64,000 bases of DNA. Origin: Mesostigma viride. Lineage: Eukaryota > Streptophyta > Mesostigmatophyceae > Mesostigmatales > Mesostigmataceae. Shown piece by piece: positions 25,305 through 38,415 of this stretch. The notes beneath the pieces are model-generated. The model worked only from the letters and a program-made list of their open reading frames with translations. It searched no databases and was not told where the DNA came from. The position numbers and the translations under genes were made by a program. Position 1 is the first letter of the stretch. Every line of letters begins with the position of its first letter. The stretch is taken from the NCBI GenBank assembly GCA_009746045.1, contig RPFO01000199.1:671555-735554 (forward strand), in the 5' to 3' direction.

Positions 25305-25510
25305 AGGCAAAAGAAACAACCTGCTTCCCTAGAATGGAAGCCCACCCTTTATAGCAACCACCTCTCCAGCCAACCCCTACCTGGGTGGCTGGGGTACGGG
25401 TGCCAGCACAAAAAATATTTTTTCTAAAATTATTTTTTCTTTTGGTGCTATACGGCGTTGCATTCTCCGCTCAGCAGGTTAGTCATAGATAAAATGAGCG
25501 TAGCTCACCA
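25305..25510. repeat. 206-bp direct repeat, right copy
   Basis: Matches 20414-20619 (see there). It lies directly upstream of the gag start and probably holds the promoter. The right edge is followed by AAGTCATTTCT. Confidence 0.95.
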
Positions 25511-25589
25511 AAGTCATTTCTACCCGGCCACGTTGGCCGGGTGGTTCAGCCTGGGGTAGTCTTATAATAGTTAAACCCCCCACCAATAA

Positions 25590-26900
25590 GAATATTGGAG
25601 GTTGGCATTAGTACATAACTATAACTATCTCGAAAGCTTTCGACACGGTCCTCTGGGATGCCCTCTAAGCCATCCCGGCTCTGGACCGCGTGCTCGCCGC
25701 TACCCTCAGGCTTTATTGCTGCCATTCGCCGGCTCTATTCATGATGAGGGTTCATCATGGGCGGTTGTGCGGTCTGCGGAAGGCACCACCCCACCCTTCA
25801 ACAACGGGGTGTGGCAAGGTTGTGTACGACGGACTGTACGTCCTAGACATCCCCATATCTGTTCATTATTGTCGTGGATCACGTCATGCGCCACCGCACG
25901 CGCGTGCGCGCTTCCGTCAGTTGCTGCTCTCAAGGGGCTGGAGCCTCGCCGCTTGGACATCCTTAACCACCGCAGCTGGCGCGAGCGGCGATGGCCCCTG
26001 GCAGGTGGTTATCGCCTGTCCGACCTGATTGACGCGGATGATACCCGACCCTCATGAACGGCCCGAGCACATTCAGCCCTGGTTGGACTGTCTCGGCTTG
26101 GAGCTGCGGGCGCCGGGCGGTGGGGTTGGAGATTAGAGTCACAAAAGAGGTGATGGCGATTGGTGTCAGTTACTAGTCGCCCGCCGCTCCTGCGGCTGCT
26201 AGACGGGTCTGAGGTGCAGTTCCGTGAACGCTTCAAACTGCTGGGGTGCATGCTCCTGGACACGGCATATGATGTGGACACCCGCATCAGCTTGGCTTGG
26301 GCCACGCTCGATCCGCTCGTTCAACACCTACTGGCCGGGCACACAAATTAAGGACCTACTAGGCGAGGACCGCAAACGTGTGCTCTTCAAGGTCTTGGTC
26401 ATCACGGTGCTCACATACGGCGCCGAGGCCTGGACGCTCACGGACCATCTGGTCACGCGCGGCTGAACGGCACAGTAACTAGGATGCTTTGCCAGGTCCT
26501 GAACGTAGGGTTTTCCAGTTGCACAGGCGTTTGCGGACGAAATCCTTGCCCGAATGGACCTCATTGGTGAGCTCAAGCTGGAGCCCCTCCGCCTAATGCC
26601 CCGCTCGCGGAGCAGGGCAGGACCGCCCCCGCTGCTACTCATCTTTGAGAACGTGGTGGACAAGCTAAGTTCGCCCGTTCCTCAGACGCAGCAAGCGGCT
26701 CGAGAGGACTCCCTTCACTCTGGAGGACGACTTGACCCTGGCGCAGCAACAATATGGTGACGGGAGCAATGGCCGACCTACCTCCAGCTCCGGCAGACAT
26801 CGGCAGGAAAGAAGCCGGTGTACTGGAGGGGGGCGGTAATCTACACGATGTATGTCAATCACAAGCCCTGGCAAGCCGGCCCCCCGCTGCCCCAGCACCA
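25590..26900 (+). pseudogene. LINE RT fragment fused to ORF1 C-terminal fragment
   Basis: Plus strand, many frameshifts. RT part: the 'AFDTVLWDAL' region near 25640, GVWQGCV near 25805, and GGYRLSDLIDADDTRPS near 26005-26055 (the YADD box, with Tyr to Asp). Then FKVLVITVLTYGAEAWTLTD at about 26385-26445. At about 26535 the sequence switches to the ORF1 RRM/C-terminal region: ARMDLIGELKLEPLRLMPRS, then EQWPTYLQLRQT and KPVYWRGAVIY, as in the ORF1 copies at 14358 and 31002. ORF1 normally lies upstream of RT, so this is a chimera or a nested pair. Confidence 0.6.
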
Positions 26901-27429
26901 TCAGCAACCCCAGCCTAGGGGACTATATAGCAATAGTAGTAGTAGTGTAGAATAGCAAGGCTTAGCCAACGTGCAAAAAACCGCGCGGGCTTAGTGCCTT
27001 ATTATAGTCCCTCCTGTAGTAGTCCCTGCTCTAGTTATGCAACGAGCCACGAGCCACGAGCGACCATGATGGCCGACGGCGGAGCTCAGAACTTTTGCGT
27101 ATGAGCCCCAAATTTAATCGGACTACTTGCGCCCGATGCGTCTTTTCAAGACGCATCTGCTAGTATAATCGGTTGCGGCTGTAACGCAGCATTTTGCCAA
27201 TGCCATGCACCAAAACGCAGCCTCGACAAACAAATCGAGATGCTGTCCGCCTTCCCGTCGACAGCACCTCGTGCGACATCAACTCCTGCATGCGGACGCC
27301 AGCCCTCTCGATCGTGCTGATCCCAGCTCCCCCCCCCGGTGGCCTGATCTGCCTCCCTTAATGCAATGCTCCACACCAAATTCGTCGCACATTAATTCCC
27401 AAGAACACCCGAACTTCCCATATACCAAA

Positions 27430-28790
27430 TAAATAATGGGATGTCGGCCGGCCGCCTGCGGGATTTTTGCCTCTTGCATATGGAAATCTTTACACTCACG
27501 AAGGAACATTGTGACGATGTCATCAAGATCCTGGCCTGCCATGCAAGACGAACTTTTTCTGCCCACTCCTGGCAACAAGGTCATCAAGCCCAAATGGGAA
27601 TGGCTGCTTCAAGAAGATACCGGAGGCGACTACTTGAATGCAGTCATCATGTGCAGTTACCTGCGTTGCGGCGCCTAGCTAGGACAATTCACCCATGCAG
27701 ATATATTGGCTACGCTGGCCTCAGGAGCCTCCTGTACGAGCGCAGACGTCGGAGCCGCCACCACAGCAGCCTTGCAGCATCCTCGCAGAGCGGCACCTCC
27801 CCCAGCACGGACTCCATCGGAGCTGCAGTGGCGGCGCAGCTGGCGCCGATGGCGTAGCAGCTCGCCGCCATGAACGCGCCTGACGGCCCACTCAACACCC
27901 TCTCGGCCATGCAAGGTCAACAACATTGAAGCCATGCAGAGTCGCACTTAAGCTCCAGCCTCAGTTTACTGCTACGCAAGAGCACATTGTCACCAAGGTT
28001 TTCGAGACCACAGCCACTGTGACCGTCCGCCTTAATCAGGTGGAAGGCCGAGTCGGCCAAGGCACCGTGAAACTTGAGGCAGTTGCTATAAGTTGCTACC
28101 AAGATAGATGCCCTGGCCACGCAGCTAGGTCCCCGAGATCGCCGTACGAACGGCCACCATCGCCGCCCGGCCAACCTGCTGGTAGGACCAGCGATGACCC
28201 CTCGACTCGCGCCTCTTGGGCTGACCTGCTCAAGATCCAGCCAGGCATATGCAACCTCTACCACCACCGCCATCACCATGCCAAGCTCCAGGAGCTGGAA
28301 GACACGCGCGGCCGGCGAGGCCGCTGACCGCGACCGTCGCCGCTGCCGGGTCATCCTCAGGCGCTTCGACATGCAGCCGAAGGAGACCCCAGACTTTCTT
28401 CTTGCATGACAAGTTGAAGAAACAACTCTTGGCGTGCATGCATGGAGCTGCCAGGCTGGTGCGACACTGAAGGGCGCCTACCGCCTGCCCCATATCCACG
28501 GGCCGGACAAGGCTGGGCCCCCGGCCTCCAGCGGTTCCCACCTTCAGAGACATCACAGCCCGAGTTCGGTTCCTCTCTCGCCGCAAGAAGCTGGCAAACA
28601 CCTCCTGGTCCCTTGACGACGACCTGACGCCAGCCGCGCCAGCCCAGCAGCAGCAACGCCGCGATCAGTGGCCCGACTACATCCGCCATGCACAAGACCA
28701 ACCCCGAGAAGCCCCAAGTGTATACTGGCGGGGCGGGGACCTTTATGTCAACAAGAAACTGTGGAAGCCCCCCCGGGCTACCCCGGGATA
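27430..28790 (+). pseudogene. LINE ORF1 pseudogene, plus strand
   Basis: Readable pieces in order: MEIFTLTKEHCDDVIKILAC (27480), GNKVIKPKWEWLLQEDTGGD (27585), ETTATVTVRLNQVEGRVGQG (28005), SWADLLKIQPG (28220), RRCRVILRRFDMQPKETPDF (28345, RRM start), and near the end SWSLDDDLTPAAPAQQQQRR with YWRGGDLYVNKKLWKPP to the stop at 28788. Same domain order as the minus copies, with at least four frame changes. It encodes no RT. Confidence 0.6.
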
Positions 28791-28979
28791 GAGCACTCAA
28801 GCTAGTTGTCTACACGGGGGCAATCGATTATGGGATATAGCTTATAGACAGCACTTGCAATGATTATATTTATGTTTATAAGCGCACAGCGTTATTATAG
28901 TGTATACCTTCCATTAGCTCTGGCAGGCCTTGTGGCCATCAGCTTGCGCCTTATAGCCGACGTCTTGAGCCCACCGCTC

Positions 28980-29345
28980 ACCTTTGTATATTAGCATAAG
29001 ATTAAATTATAACATGCCTCCGTTGGGAGATCATGCATGTAGCACATAATCCTTGCTGAATGGGTGGAGGTACGTGGGCGAAGCCGCGTAATCGAACTAA
29101 GCTAACTCCAAGCTATCTAGTCTAGAAAATCCTAACTGTACACGCGCTACTCAGCAAAGCGCCCCTTCCGCGCTTGGGGGAAGGGGGCTTGCCCACGGGG
29201 GCTGGCGTGTGAGCCTGGACAATTTCTTCTGCCACCTCTTCTTGTTCTGCATAGCAGTCCAAAGAAGAGAGAGGGAGTGAATGCGGTGTTCCAACTGAGC
29301 TGGGACCACTAGTAGGTCGGCCAGCAACATCTGGATGTAGTTCAT
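28980..29345 (-). mobile_element. Repeat family encoding QNKKRW...KRKGR, copy 2
   Basis: The minus strand reads MNYIQMLLA, then AMQNKKRWQKKLSRLTRQ, then Pro-rich sequence to 29151. Downstream, 'cctccgttgggagatcatg' at 29015 is shared with 40995 and 15895. Confidence 0.5.
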
Positions 29346-29374
29346 GGCAGGTTTACCCAGCTATCGAGTAGGAA

Positions 29375-29880
29375 TTAATGTCCTTGGGGCCGGCCAGGCC
29401 AGGTCAGGATGTGCCGCCCTGATTGGCCAAGCCGCTGGGGGCTGGCCAGACCAAGGGCGGTATCCACCTGACTGGTGCGAGCAAGATGTCCTACAAATGC
29501 TATCCCACGCTGCCTAATAATCTCGTCCGAAACACGATGCATACCCTGATACAAAGACTCTAATGACCAATGCGTGGAAAACCCTACATTCAGGACCTGT
29601 CGGAGCATCCTGTAAACCGTGCCGTCTAGCTTGGCGGCCAGTGTGTCCGTCAGCGTCCACGCCTCAGCGCCATGCATAAGCATCGTGAGGACGAGGACCT
29701 TGAAGAGCATGCGCTTGCGGTGCTCGCCCAGGCCCTTCGAGCGCCAGTAGGTGTTGAGCGAACGAAGCCTAGCCCAGGCCAGGGCGATGCGGATGTACAT
29801 CCAGTCATCCACATCGTCGGCGGTGTCGGGGAGCATGCATGCTCCCAAGCAGTTTGAAGCGATCACGGAACGGGACCTCC
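29375..29880 (-). pseudogene. LINE ORF2 fragment after RT core (MHGAEAWTLTD)
   Basis: Open frame of 163 codons: RKRMLFKVLVLTMLMHGAEA then WTLTDTLAAKLDGTVYRML, then RQRGIAFVGHLAR. This is the thumb/C-terminal region of LINE reverse transcriptases. Both ends are truncated; the flanking catalytic core is absent. Confidence 0.65.
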
Positions 29881-30055
29881 GTCCCGTCAGACTAGCAGCC
29901 GCGGCAGCGGCGGGCGACTGGAAGCCCCAATCACCATCGCCTCAGTTTAATTTGACACTAATCTTCAACCCCACCGCCCGCGCCTCCATTGAAGCCCAGG
30001 CAGTCCAGCCAGGTCTGAATGTGCTCGGGGTGCGCAAGCATAATAAGCTATTGAA

Positions 30056-30430
30056 TTGAGATGAATTGAATTGAATTGAATTGAAATGAATTGAATTGAA
30101 TTGAATTGAATTGAATTGAATTGAATTGAATTGAATTGAATTGAATTGAATTGAATTGAATTGAATTGAATTGAATTGAATTGAATTGAATTGAATTGAA
30201 TTGAATTGAATTGAATTGAATTGAATTGAATTGAATTGAATTGAATTGAATTGAATTGAATTGAATTGAATTGAATTGAATTGAATTGAATTGAATTGAA
30301 TTGAATTGAATTGAATTGAATTGAATTGAATTGAATTGAATTGAATTGAATTGAATTGAATTGAATTGAATTGAATTGAATTGAATTGAATTGAATCGAA
30401 TCGAATCGAATTGAATTGAATTGAATCAAG
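30056..30430. repeat. (TTGAA)n microsatellite
   Basis: About 74 nearly perfect units of TTGAA. On the minus strand it follows directly on the 3' UTR of the LINE ORF1 copy at 30431-31970, so it may have begun as that copy's 3' tail. Confidence 0.95.
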
Positions 30431-31970
30431 TCATGGAACATAACTCCATTGGGAGACGGGAGTATATGTAGCACATATCCCTGAGAAGGGGTATAGTATA
30501 TGGCTTTTGATCGTACATGCACTCTGGGCTACTTCCTAGCTGCAAGGGTAGGGTGTAGTAAACTACCTCACTCTGGGTGCACAAAGTGCACCTGCACACC
30601 ACGATGTATTCAAGCACCTACGTAAAGGCGCCGATGTACTACAAGGGGGGAAGATCATCATGGCTATACTTAAAGGCTAGCTAGGCCGGGCATGGCTTCT
30701 CAGCAGAGAGTAACTCCCTGCATGGGCACAGCATAATTAAATAAAGCTAGGCATCCATCCGGGTGTGTGGCACATCATAGGCACACATGTACATGATTAA
30801 ATAATGGTAAGGCATCAGCTGGTATAGGGCCTGTAGTAGCCTAGTAGGCGTACATGTACAAGGCCACGCCGCTAGGCCTGACTATTCTACACTACTACCA
30901 CTGTATTCCCCTACTAAGCTGCATGGGGCGTCTGGAGGTGCTGGGGCCGCGGGGGTCGCTTGCCAGGGCTTGTGGCCGACGTAGATGGTCGCCCCCTTCC
31001 ACTACACCGGCTTCCCCGCCGCTGTCTGCCGGAGCTGGAGGTAGGTCGGCCATATAGATCCCGTCGCCGTTGTTGCTGCGCCAGGGTCAATTAGTCGTCG
31101 TCCACGGTGAAGTGAGTCGATCTTCTCGAGCCGCTTGCGGACTGCGGTGTCTGAGAAACAAAATCTTGTGGACCGCCGGGTTCCTAGATGAGAAGAAGCG
31201 GGGGCGCCCCTGTCTAGCTTACGGGGAAGGCGGTGGGCGACCAGCTTGATCTCACCAAGAAGGCCCATGCGATCAAGGATTTTGCTCTCAAACGCATGTG
31301 CAAGCTTCTCGGAATTCTCACCTTCCGCCATGTCCAAGTTCTTGACGATGATGTTAAGGCTGAGCTTGGCGAGCTCGGCCTCCTCGCGGAGGTCAATTGC
31401 ATCAGACTGCCGCTGCAGAGCTGTGCTGTATGCGACGGAGGAGGTGGTGGAGGTGGTGTGCATGGCAGCTGCTTAATGTCATTAAGCATATACATCCGCC
31501 CAGGTCGGGATGGGAGGAGGCGAGGAGCATCACCAGCCAGGCCAGCCATGGCTTGGCGGCAATGTCCTTCAGCGCCTGGGCGGTGATGCCTGCGGTGTTT
31601 TGCAGGCATCTGATGGCGATGGCGTTGTCCTGGAGGCGCTTGTCGATGCATGTCCATCTTGTCGATGTCCGGCGGAGCTGGGCGGTGATGGAGGCGGTGG
31701 AGGCGGTGCATATGGGGGGGGGGGGGGGGCGGCGCGGTGGAGGCGAGGAGGGTGGCGCGGTGGCGGTGGGGATGCAGGCGGGGAGCTCAGCAGCCAGCGT
31801 GCGGCGCGGCCACAGCTGCCACATCTGCCGCGAGGGCCGGACGTCACATGTTGTGAGAGGCCGCTTCTTGGAGGTGGCCGGAGGAGGAAGGTGGATTCGG
31901 TCAAGGGGGAGGGGTCCCGGAGATCATCGGCAGAGCGCTTGGATGGAAAAGAGCGCGGCAAGCTGAATTA
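30431..31970 (-). pseudogene. LINE ORF1 pseudogene with 3' UTR, second minus copy
   Basis: The minus strand reads a low-complexity Pro/Ala region (31960-31500), then AIDLREEAELAKLSLNIIVK and NLDMAEGENSEKLAHAFESK (31410-31290), ILDRMGLLGEIKLVAHRLPR, and IWPTYLQLRQTAAGKPV near the end at 31002. 3' UTR 31000-30431 matches 14350-13930. Frameshifts around 31170-31120. ORF2 is not present between ORF1 and the UTR, as also in the copy at 13928-15490. Confidence 0.6.
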
Positions 31971-32084
31971 TAGGCGAGGGCGAGACCAGCCGGGCAGGTG
32001 GTCAGGTCCGTGGTGGGAAAACCGGCCGTCAAGTTACTCCATTGCGGAGGGGATGATGGTCGCGGAGGCGCTGCATGGCATAGG

Positions 32085-32300
32085 TAAATTAATTCATTAA
32101 TTGTACACTCGTGCTCCCGTTGGGGAGTCACGGAGCACCGAAGTGCTTTTAATTAATCCCTGCATGTGCACAACAGGATGGAGAAAGGGCAGAGACCCCC
32201 TTTCTCCTTCATGCCAGAGGCATGCCACAGCGGCAATCGGACACGCCATCTAGTAGACGATCCGGGAAGTGCTGTGGGTGCAATAAGACCCATGTGAGCA
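32085..32300 (-). repeat. Repeat with 'tccccaacgggagcac' end, copy 1
   Basis: Shared with 39540-39860 and 46190-46440: TTAA-rich tail, GGGAGCAC end, 'aagggcagagaccccc' and 'catgccacagc' words. In all copies the minus-strand 3' end runs into TTAA/ATTA repeats, which suggests a LINE or SINE family with that tail. Confidence 0.5.
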
Positions 32301-32559
32301 TATCATCAGTAACAAGTAGCGTGGGCAAGTAAACTGATCATAGCCAGGACGTAGCATGGCTGTACAACTTAGGGCTAAGCTATAAGGCTAATAATGGCTG
32401 GTTGTGTATACCGTGTGTTATAGCGGTGCACGTGACTAGATATGGTGGCATGCAGCTTCTGGCAAACATTCTAGGCATGGCGGCCATGGCAGCAGTGACT
32501 ACCAATGGATACAAGCTAGGGCTGTTTTACAAGCTATTCTAGCCCGCAGGGGGCATCTA

Positions 32560-33195
32560 CATCTTGTGGTTAATCATCAGGTCCCCGCCCGGCATCCAGT
32601 TCACCTTGGGCTTCTGGGGGTCCTGCATGCTTGTGGCGGAGGTATTCCGGCCACAGGTCGCGTCGCTGCTGCTGCTGATCGAGCGGGCCGGTCAGGTCGG
32701 CGTCCAGCATCGAGGTGAGGTCGTGCAACCTCTTGCGACGAGAAAGGAACCGCCGCTAATTGTCCTCATGCAGGGAAGGTGAGCAGGACTGGTGGGCCGG
32801 GGAGCCGCCTTGTCCCATGAGTGGGGAAGGCGGTGGCACCTGCGCAGTTCTACCTCACCTACCAGCTAGCCCATGAGGGTGAGAAGCTGGTCCTAGTTGA
32901 GCTCGTCGGCATCTAGGGTGGTTGACGTCTCATCTGGCTTCTGGGGAAAACGACGCAGCACCACTCGGCACTCGCGGCGAGCGCGGTCGATCGGTGGCCT
33001 CCCGTTGTTCGGCCTGGCTGTGGTCCTCCAGCTCCTGGAGCTTCGTGGCGATGGCCTCAGTGGTTGAGGCGGTCGCTGACCGCAGTAGGTCCGCATAGGA
33101 GTCTGAGTGGCGGGAGCTGAGGTCGATCGCTGCAGCATCCTGCCGGGGTGGCTGGGATGCGATGGTTGCCGTCTGCTCCGCTATCTTTGGGACCT
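32560..33195 (-). pseudogene. LINE ORF1, 3' part (split by CACTA-1)
   Basis: The minus strand reads from the insertion point: VPKIAEQTATIASQPPRQ, DLSSRHSDSYADLLRSA, then TKLQELEDHSQ. A frameshift near 33000 leads to RARRECRVVLRRFPQKPDE, the RRM start of the other ORF1 copies. It continues at 44027-44818 once the 10.8-kb element and a CT duplication are removed (MATQ joined to VPKIAEQ, in frame). Confidence 0.75.
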
Positions 33196-33251
33196 CACTA
33201 TACTTTTCGTCCGAGGGTGGTAAAAAGCATCCGAGGCGTAAATTACGAGGT
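33196..33251 (+). repeat. CACTA-1 left terminal inverted repeat (56 bp)
   Basis: Begins CACTATACTTTTCGTCCGAG and ends TTACGAGGT. Perfect reverse complement of 43971-44026. Confidence 0.95.
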
Positions 33252-33530
33252 GGTAATTTACCGCCAAGACTACTCTTACAGTTTAGATTCAATGTCGTAT
33301 CTGTCTCGTAAGTTACGAATTAGATCCGAGATAAGATCCGACGTCGTAAATTACGAGGTAGTAATTTACGAGGTAGTAATGTACGAGGTAGTAATGTACG
33401 AGGTAGTAATGTACGAGGTAGTAATTTACGAGGTAGTAATTTACGAGGTAGTAAGGTACGAGGTAGTAATTTGCGACGTCGTAATCTACGAGTTGGTAAT
33501 TTACGATCCCGGTACTCGGTCCCCGTAGGT
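33252..33530. repeat. CACTA-1 left subterminal repeats
   Basis: At least ten copies of a 14-15-bp word, roughly TTACGAGGTAGTAAT, plus variants with GACGTC. Subterminal repeats are transposase-binding sites in known CACTA elements; here that role is inferred. Confidence 0.8.
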
Positions 33531-33799
33531 TACGACGTCGTATGCTTCTCGCGTACACTACCGGTACTACAATCATGTCGCTATGTCGTTCTGAATTGCA
33601 GTACGCATGTCACTTATCAGAATTTCACTTTGATTTCACTTATCATTTCGGTCAACCTAACCCCTAACACCCATTTACCCGGGGGAAAAAAAATGAATGG
33701 CATTTGCAGCAAGGCTCATGCAAGACAAGTTCCTATTTCATAAAAAATTTCATTATTAAATGCAGGATTACATGTCATGCACAAAAATCCAACGCCTTC

Positions 33800-34130
33800 A
33801 CATAAAATAGCATATCAAGTCTTCTGACGACAATATCAAGTCAATATCAAATTCGTGGCTTCTCTTCGTGGCTTGAAATACTGTTTCCATGCGGTGCTTA
33901 GGACAGCTCCGGGGATGTCGGCACCGCACAGAAGCTCCATCCGGGAGCAAGTGCGCCGGGGGAAGATGTTGTACATCCAGAGCTCGATATGTGCGGGATG
34001 CCGTCGTGTTGGAAACCGAGGTGTCTGCACAGAATTCCGCGCGCAGGCAGCTTGTGCCTTTACGGGGGAAGACCTGCGACACAAAAACCGTGTCCGGACA
34101 ATGCAATACGGAGAAATGGCAACGGCAGAT
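33800..34130 (-). pseudogene. Possible coding remnant inside CACTA-1
   Basis: The minus strand reads ELWMYNIFPRRTCSRMELLC and GADIPGAVLSTAWKQYFKPR near 33990-33860, and a second frame is also open. Composition is protein-like but no domain is recognised. Confidence 0.25.
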
Positions 34131-34199
34131 GGAGTCGGCTAAGGCCGCTTGTAAGGAAAGTGATTTTTAATGCACGAATAAATGTATAATGCATGCTAC

Positions 34200-35080
34200 A
34201 TCGCCATCGCTTGGGCGGTGAAAAGACAAGGACCAACCACATGCCCCCACCTACCCTTCGTGCATCCCGCCCTTGACGAGGCACAACCATGTGCCCCCAC
34301 CTACCCTTTGTGCGTCCCTCCCTTGACAAGAAACAAGCACGTGCACCTATCTAACCTTTGTGCATCCCTTCCTTGGCAAGGAACAAGCACACCCACCCAC
34401 CTACTCCACATGCATCCCTCCCTTGACAAGGAACAAGCACGATCACCCAGCTACCCACTAGCACGGCAGCAAGGCAGACCTTACAATGGCAAGTGATGTT
34501 TATCGGTAGAAACTGTTAGACAACTAGCAAACGAGCCAGCCGGTGAAGAGCAAGGCACGCATGCAAGGAATTTGTCGTTGCCTATGTCTACGCTTGTGTT
34601 TGTCACTGCAGTTGAAATCTGCATTTGCATCAGCAGGCCCGATCGAACCCCATGTCGCCACCCGCATTTCCACTTATACTTCACGGCCCCTTATTCTTCT
34701 CTTGTGCCTGCCTTTGCCCTAACTGTTACCCTAGCATCTGCCCTTGCCCCTATCCTTTGATCCCCAGTGTTTGCCGTTGCCCTCATCCTTCCCCTAGTGC
34801 CTGCCCTTGTCTTCATCTTTTCCCTTGTGCCTGCCCGTGCCCTTGTCCGTTCCCTCGTGCTTGACTTGTCCTAATCTCTTTCCCTTGCGCCTGCCCTTGC
34901 CCTTATCCGCTTCCCTTGTGCCTGCCCCTGCCCTTGTCATTTCCCTTGAGCCTGCCCTTTTGGCAAGCACAAGTGCCTTTCCTTGGCCTTGTGCTTGCTC
35001 TTCCAGTTTCCCTTTCCTTTGCTCGTGCGGTTGCCTTTGCTCTTACCCGGGTGCTTGCCCTTGCCGTTTGCAAGCTGCAT
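34200..35080. repeat. Tandem 50-60-bp repeat and C/T-rich tract
   Basis: 34215-34460 has four diverged copies of 'ccttgacaaggaacaagcac...'. 34690-35080 is a run of 'cttgtgcctgcccttgccc' words. No gene seen. Confidence 0.7.
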
Positions 35081-37204
<2,124 letters not shown>

Positions 37205-37665
37205 GGCTGCATGGGCCATGGAGGGTGGTGGTACACAAATACCGTACAGGTGGTACACAACTGCAGCCAGGACAACAGCCGGGCGCTGCGTACCTGCCCG
37301 GTGGGAAGGAGGGGGGTGGTACACAAATACCGTACAGGTGGTACACAACTGCAGCCAGGACAACAGCGGTTCGCTGCGTACCTGCCGTGGGAAGGAGGGG
37401 GGTGGTACACAAATACCGTACAGGTGGTACACAACTGCAGCCAGGACAACAGCCGGGCGCTGCGTACCTGCCGTGGGAAGGAGGGGGTGGTACACAAATA
37501 CCGTACAGGTGGTACACAACTGCAGCCAGGACAACAGCCGGGCGCTGCGTACCTGCCGTGGGAAGGAGGGGGGTGGTACACAAATACCGTACAGGTGGTA
37601 CACAACTGCCGCCAGTACAACAGCGGGTCCTGCCGTGGGAAGGAGGGTGGTGATACACAACTACG
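37205..37665. repeat. 85-88-bp minisatellite, about five units
   Basis: The unit contains 'tggtacacaaataccgtaca', 'acaactgcagccaggacaac' and 'tacctgccgtgggaagga'. Units are nearly identical; the last is shortened. All frames open across it, giving Thr-Gly-Gly-Thr-Gln-like artefacts on both strands. Confidence 0.9.
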
Positions 37666-37729
37666 GTATACCGGCCTAGTACAGCCCGATGTAATTCCCG
37701 AGGGCCCACCTCTTTATCCCTACATGTAA

Positions 37730-38415
37730 ATACCGACGGGCATAATCAACGACCTATATTACCAATAGCCGCCGCATATCAAACAGGTCGTATTCATTAC
37801 GCCCGTCGAGGGCGATGACGGTGACGCCGTGTCGCCGTCACCGTCATCGCCCTCGACGGGCCAACATCTAAACTCTTCTCTTAATCAACAATCTATATTA
37901 CCAATAGCCGCCGCCTATCAAACAGATCCTATTCATCACGCGCGTCAACGCCCCGTCATCGCCCCGTCATCGCCCCGTGATCGCCATGCCGAGGGCCAAC
38001 CTCTTAACTCTTTATTCGGAGTAATAGTCAACGACCTATATTACCAATAGCCGCCGCATATAAAAAAGGTCGTATTCATGACGCCCGTCGAGGGCGATGA
38101 CGGTGACGCCGTCACCGTCATCGCCCTCGACGGGCCAACATCTAAACTCTTCTCTTAATCAACAATCTATATTACCAATAGCCGCCGCCTATCAAACAGA
38201 TCCTATTCATCACGCGCGTCAACGCCCCGTCATCGCCCCGTCATCGCCCCGTCATCGCCCCGTGATCGCCATGCCGAGGGCCAACCTCATAACTCTTTAT
38301 TGGGAGTAATAGTAAACGACCTATATTAAAAATAGCTGCCGCCTATCAAACAGGTCCTTTCCATCTCGCCCGTCGAGAGCGATGACGGTGACGGCCGTCA
38401 CCGTCATCGCCCTGC
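37730..38415. repeat. Three diverged ~290-bp repeats, each with a hairpin
   Basis: Each unit has an inverted repeat with arms like CCCGTCGAGGGCGATGACGG (37800-37860, 38082-38136, 38370-38412), then 'tattaccaatagccgccgc' and 'cgccccgtcatcgcc' runs. The hairpin arms are about 24-27 bases with a 0-5-base loop. Confidence 0.85.

Larger units (their letters stand above)
20414..25510 (-). mobile_element. DIRS/PAT-like tyrosine-recombinase retroelement
   Basis: A 5.1-kb element, transcribed on the minus strand: gag (broken), RT-RNase H, tyrosine recombinase. It is bounded by two 206-bp direct repeats (20414-20619 and 25305-25510) that differ at one position. Both outer flanks carry the same 11 bases, AAGTCATTTCT (20403-20413 and 25511-25521). 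A 9-of-11 variant, AATCCATTTCT, sits just inside the left repeat (20620-20630). The gene order fits DIRS/Ngaro/PAT elements such as Kangaroo of Volvox. The near-identity of the repeats suggests a recent insertion, although gag is frameshifted. Confidence 0.85.

Noticed and set aside
29965-30522. 185-codon ORF of Asn-Ser-Ile-Gln-Phe repeats
   Set aside because: Translation of (TTGAA)n.
37205-37665. CRISPR-like array or repeat protein gene
   Set aside because: Units are directly adjacent and near-identical with no unique spacers, all frames are open on both strands, and the DNA is eukaryotic. It is a minisatellite.
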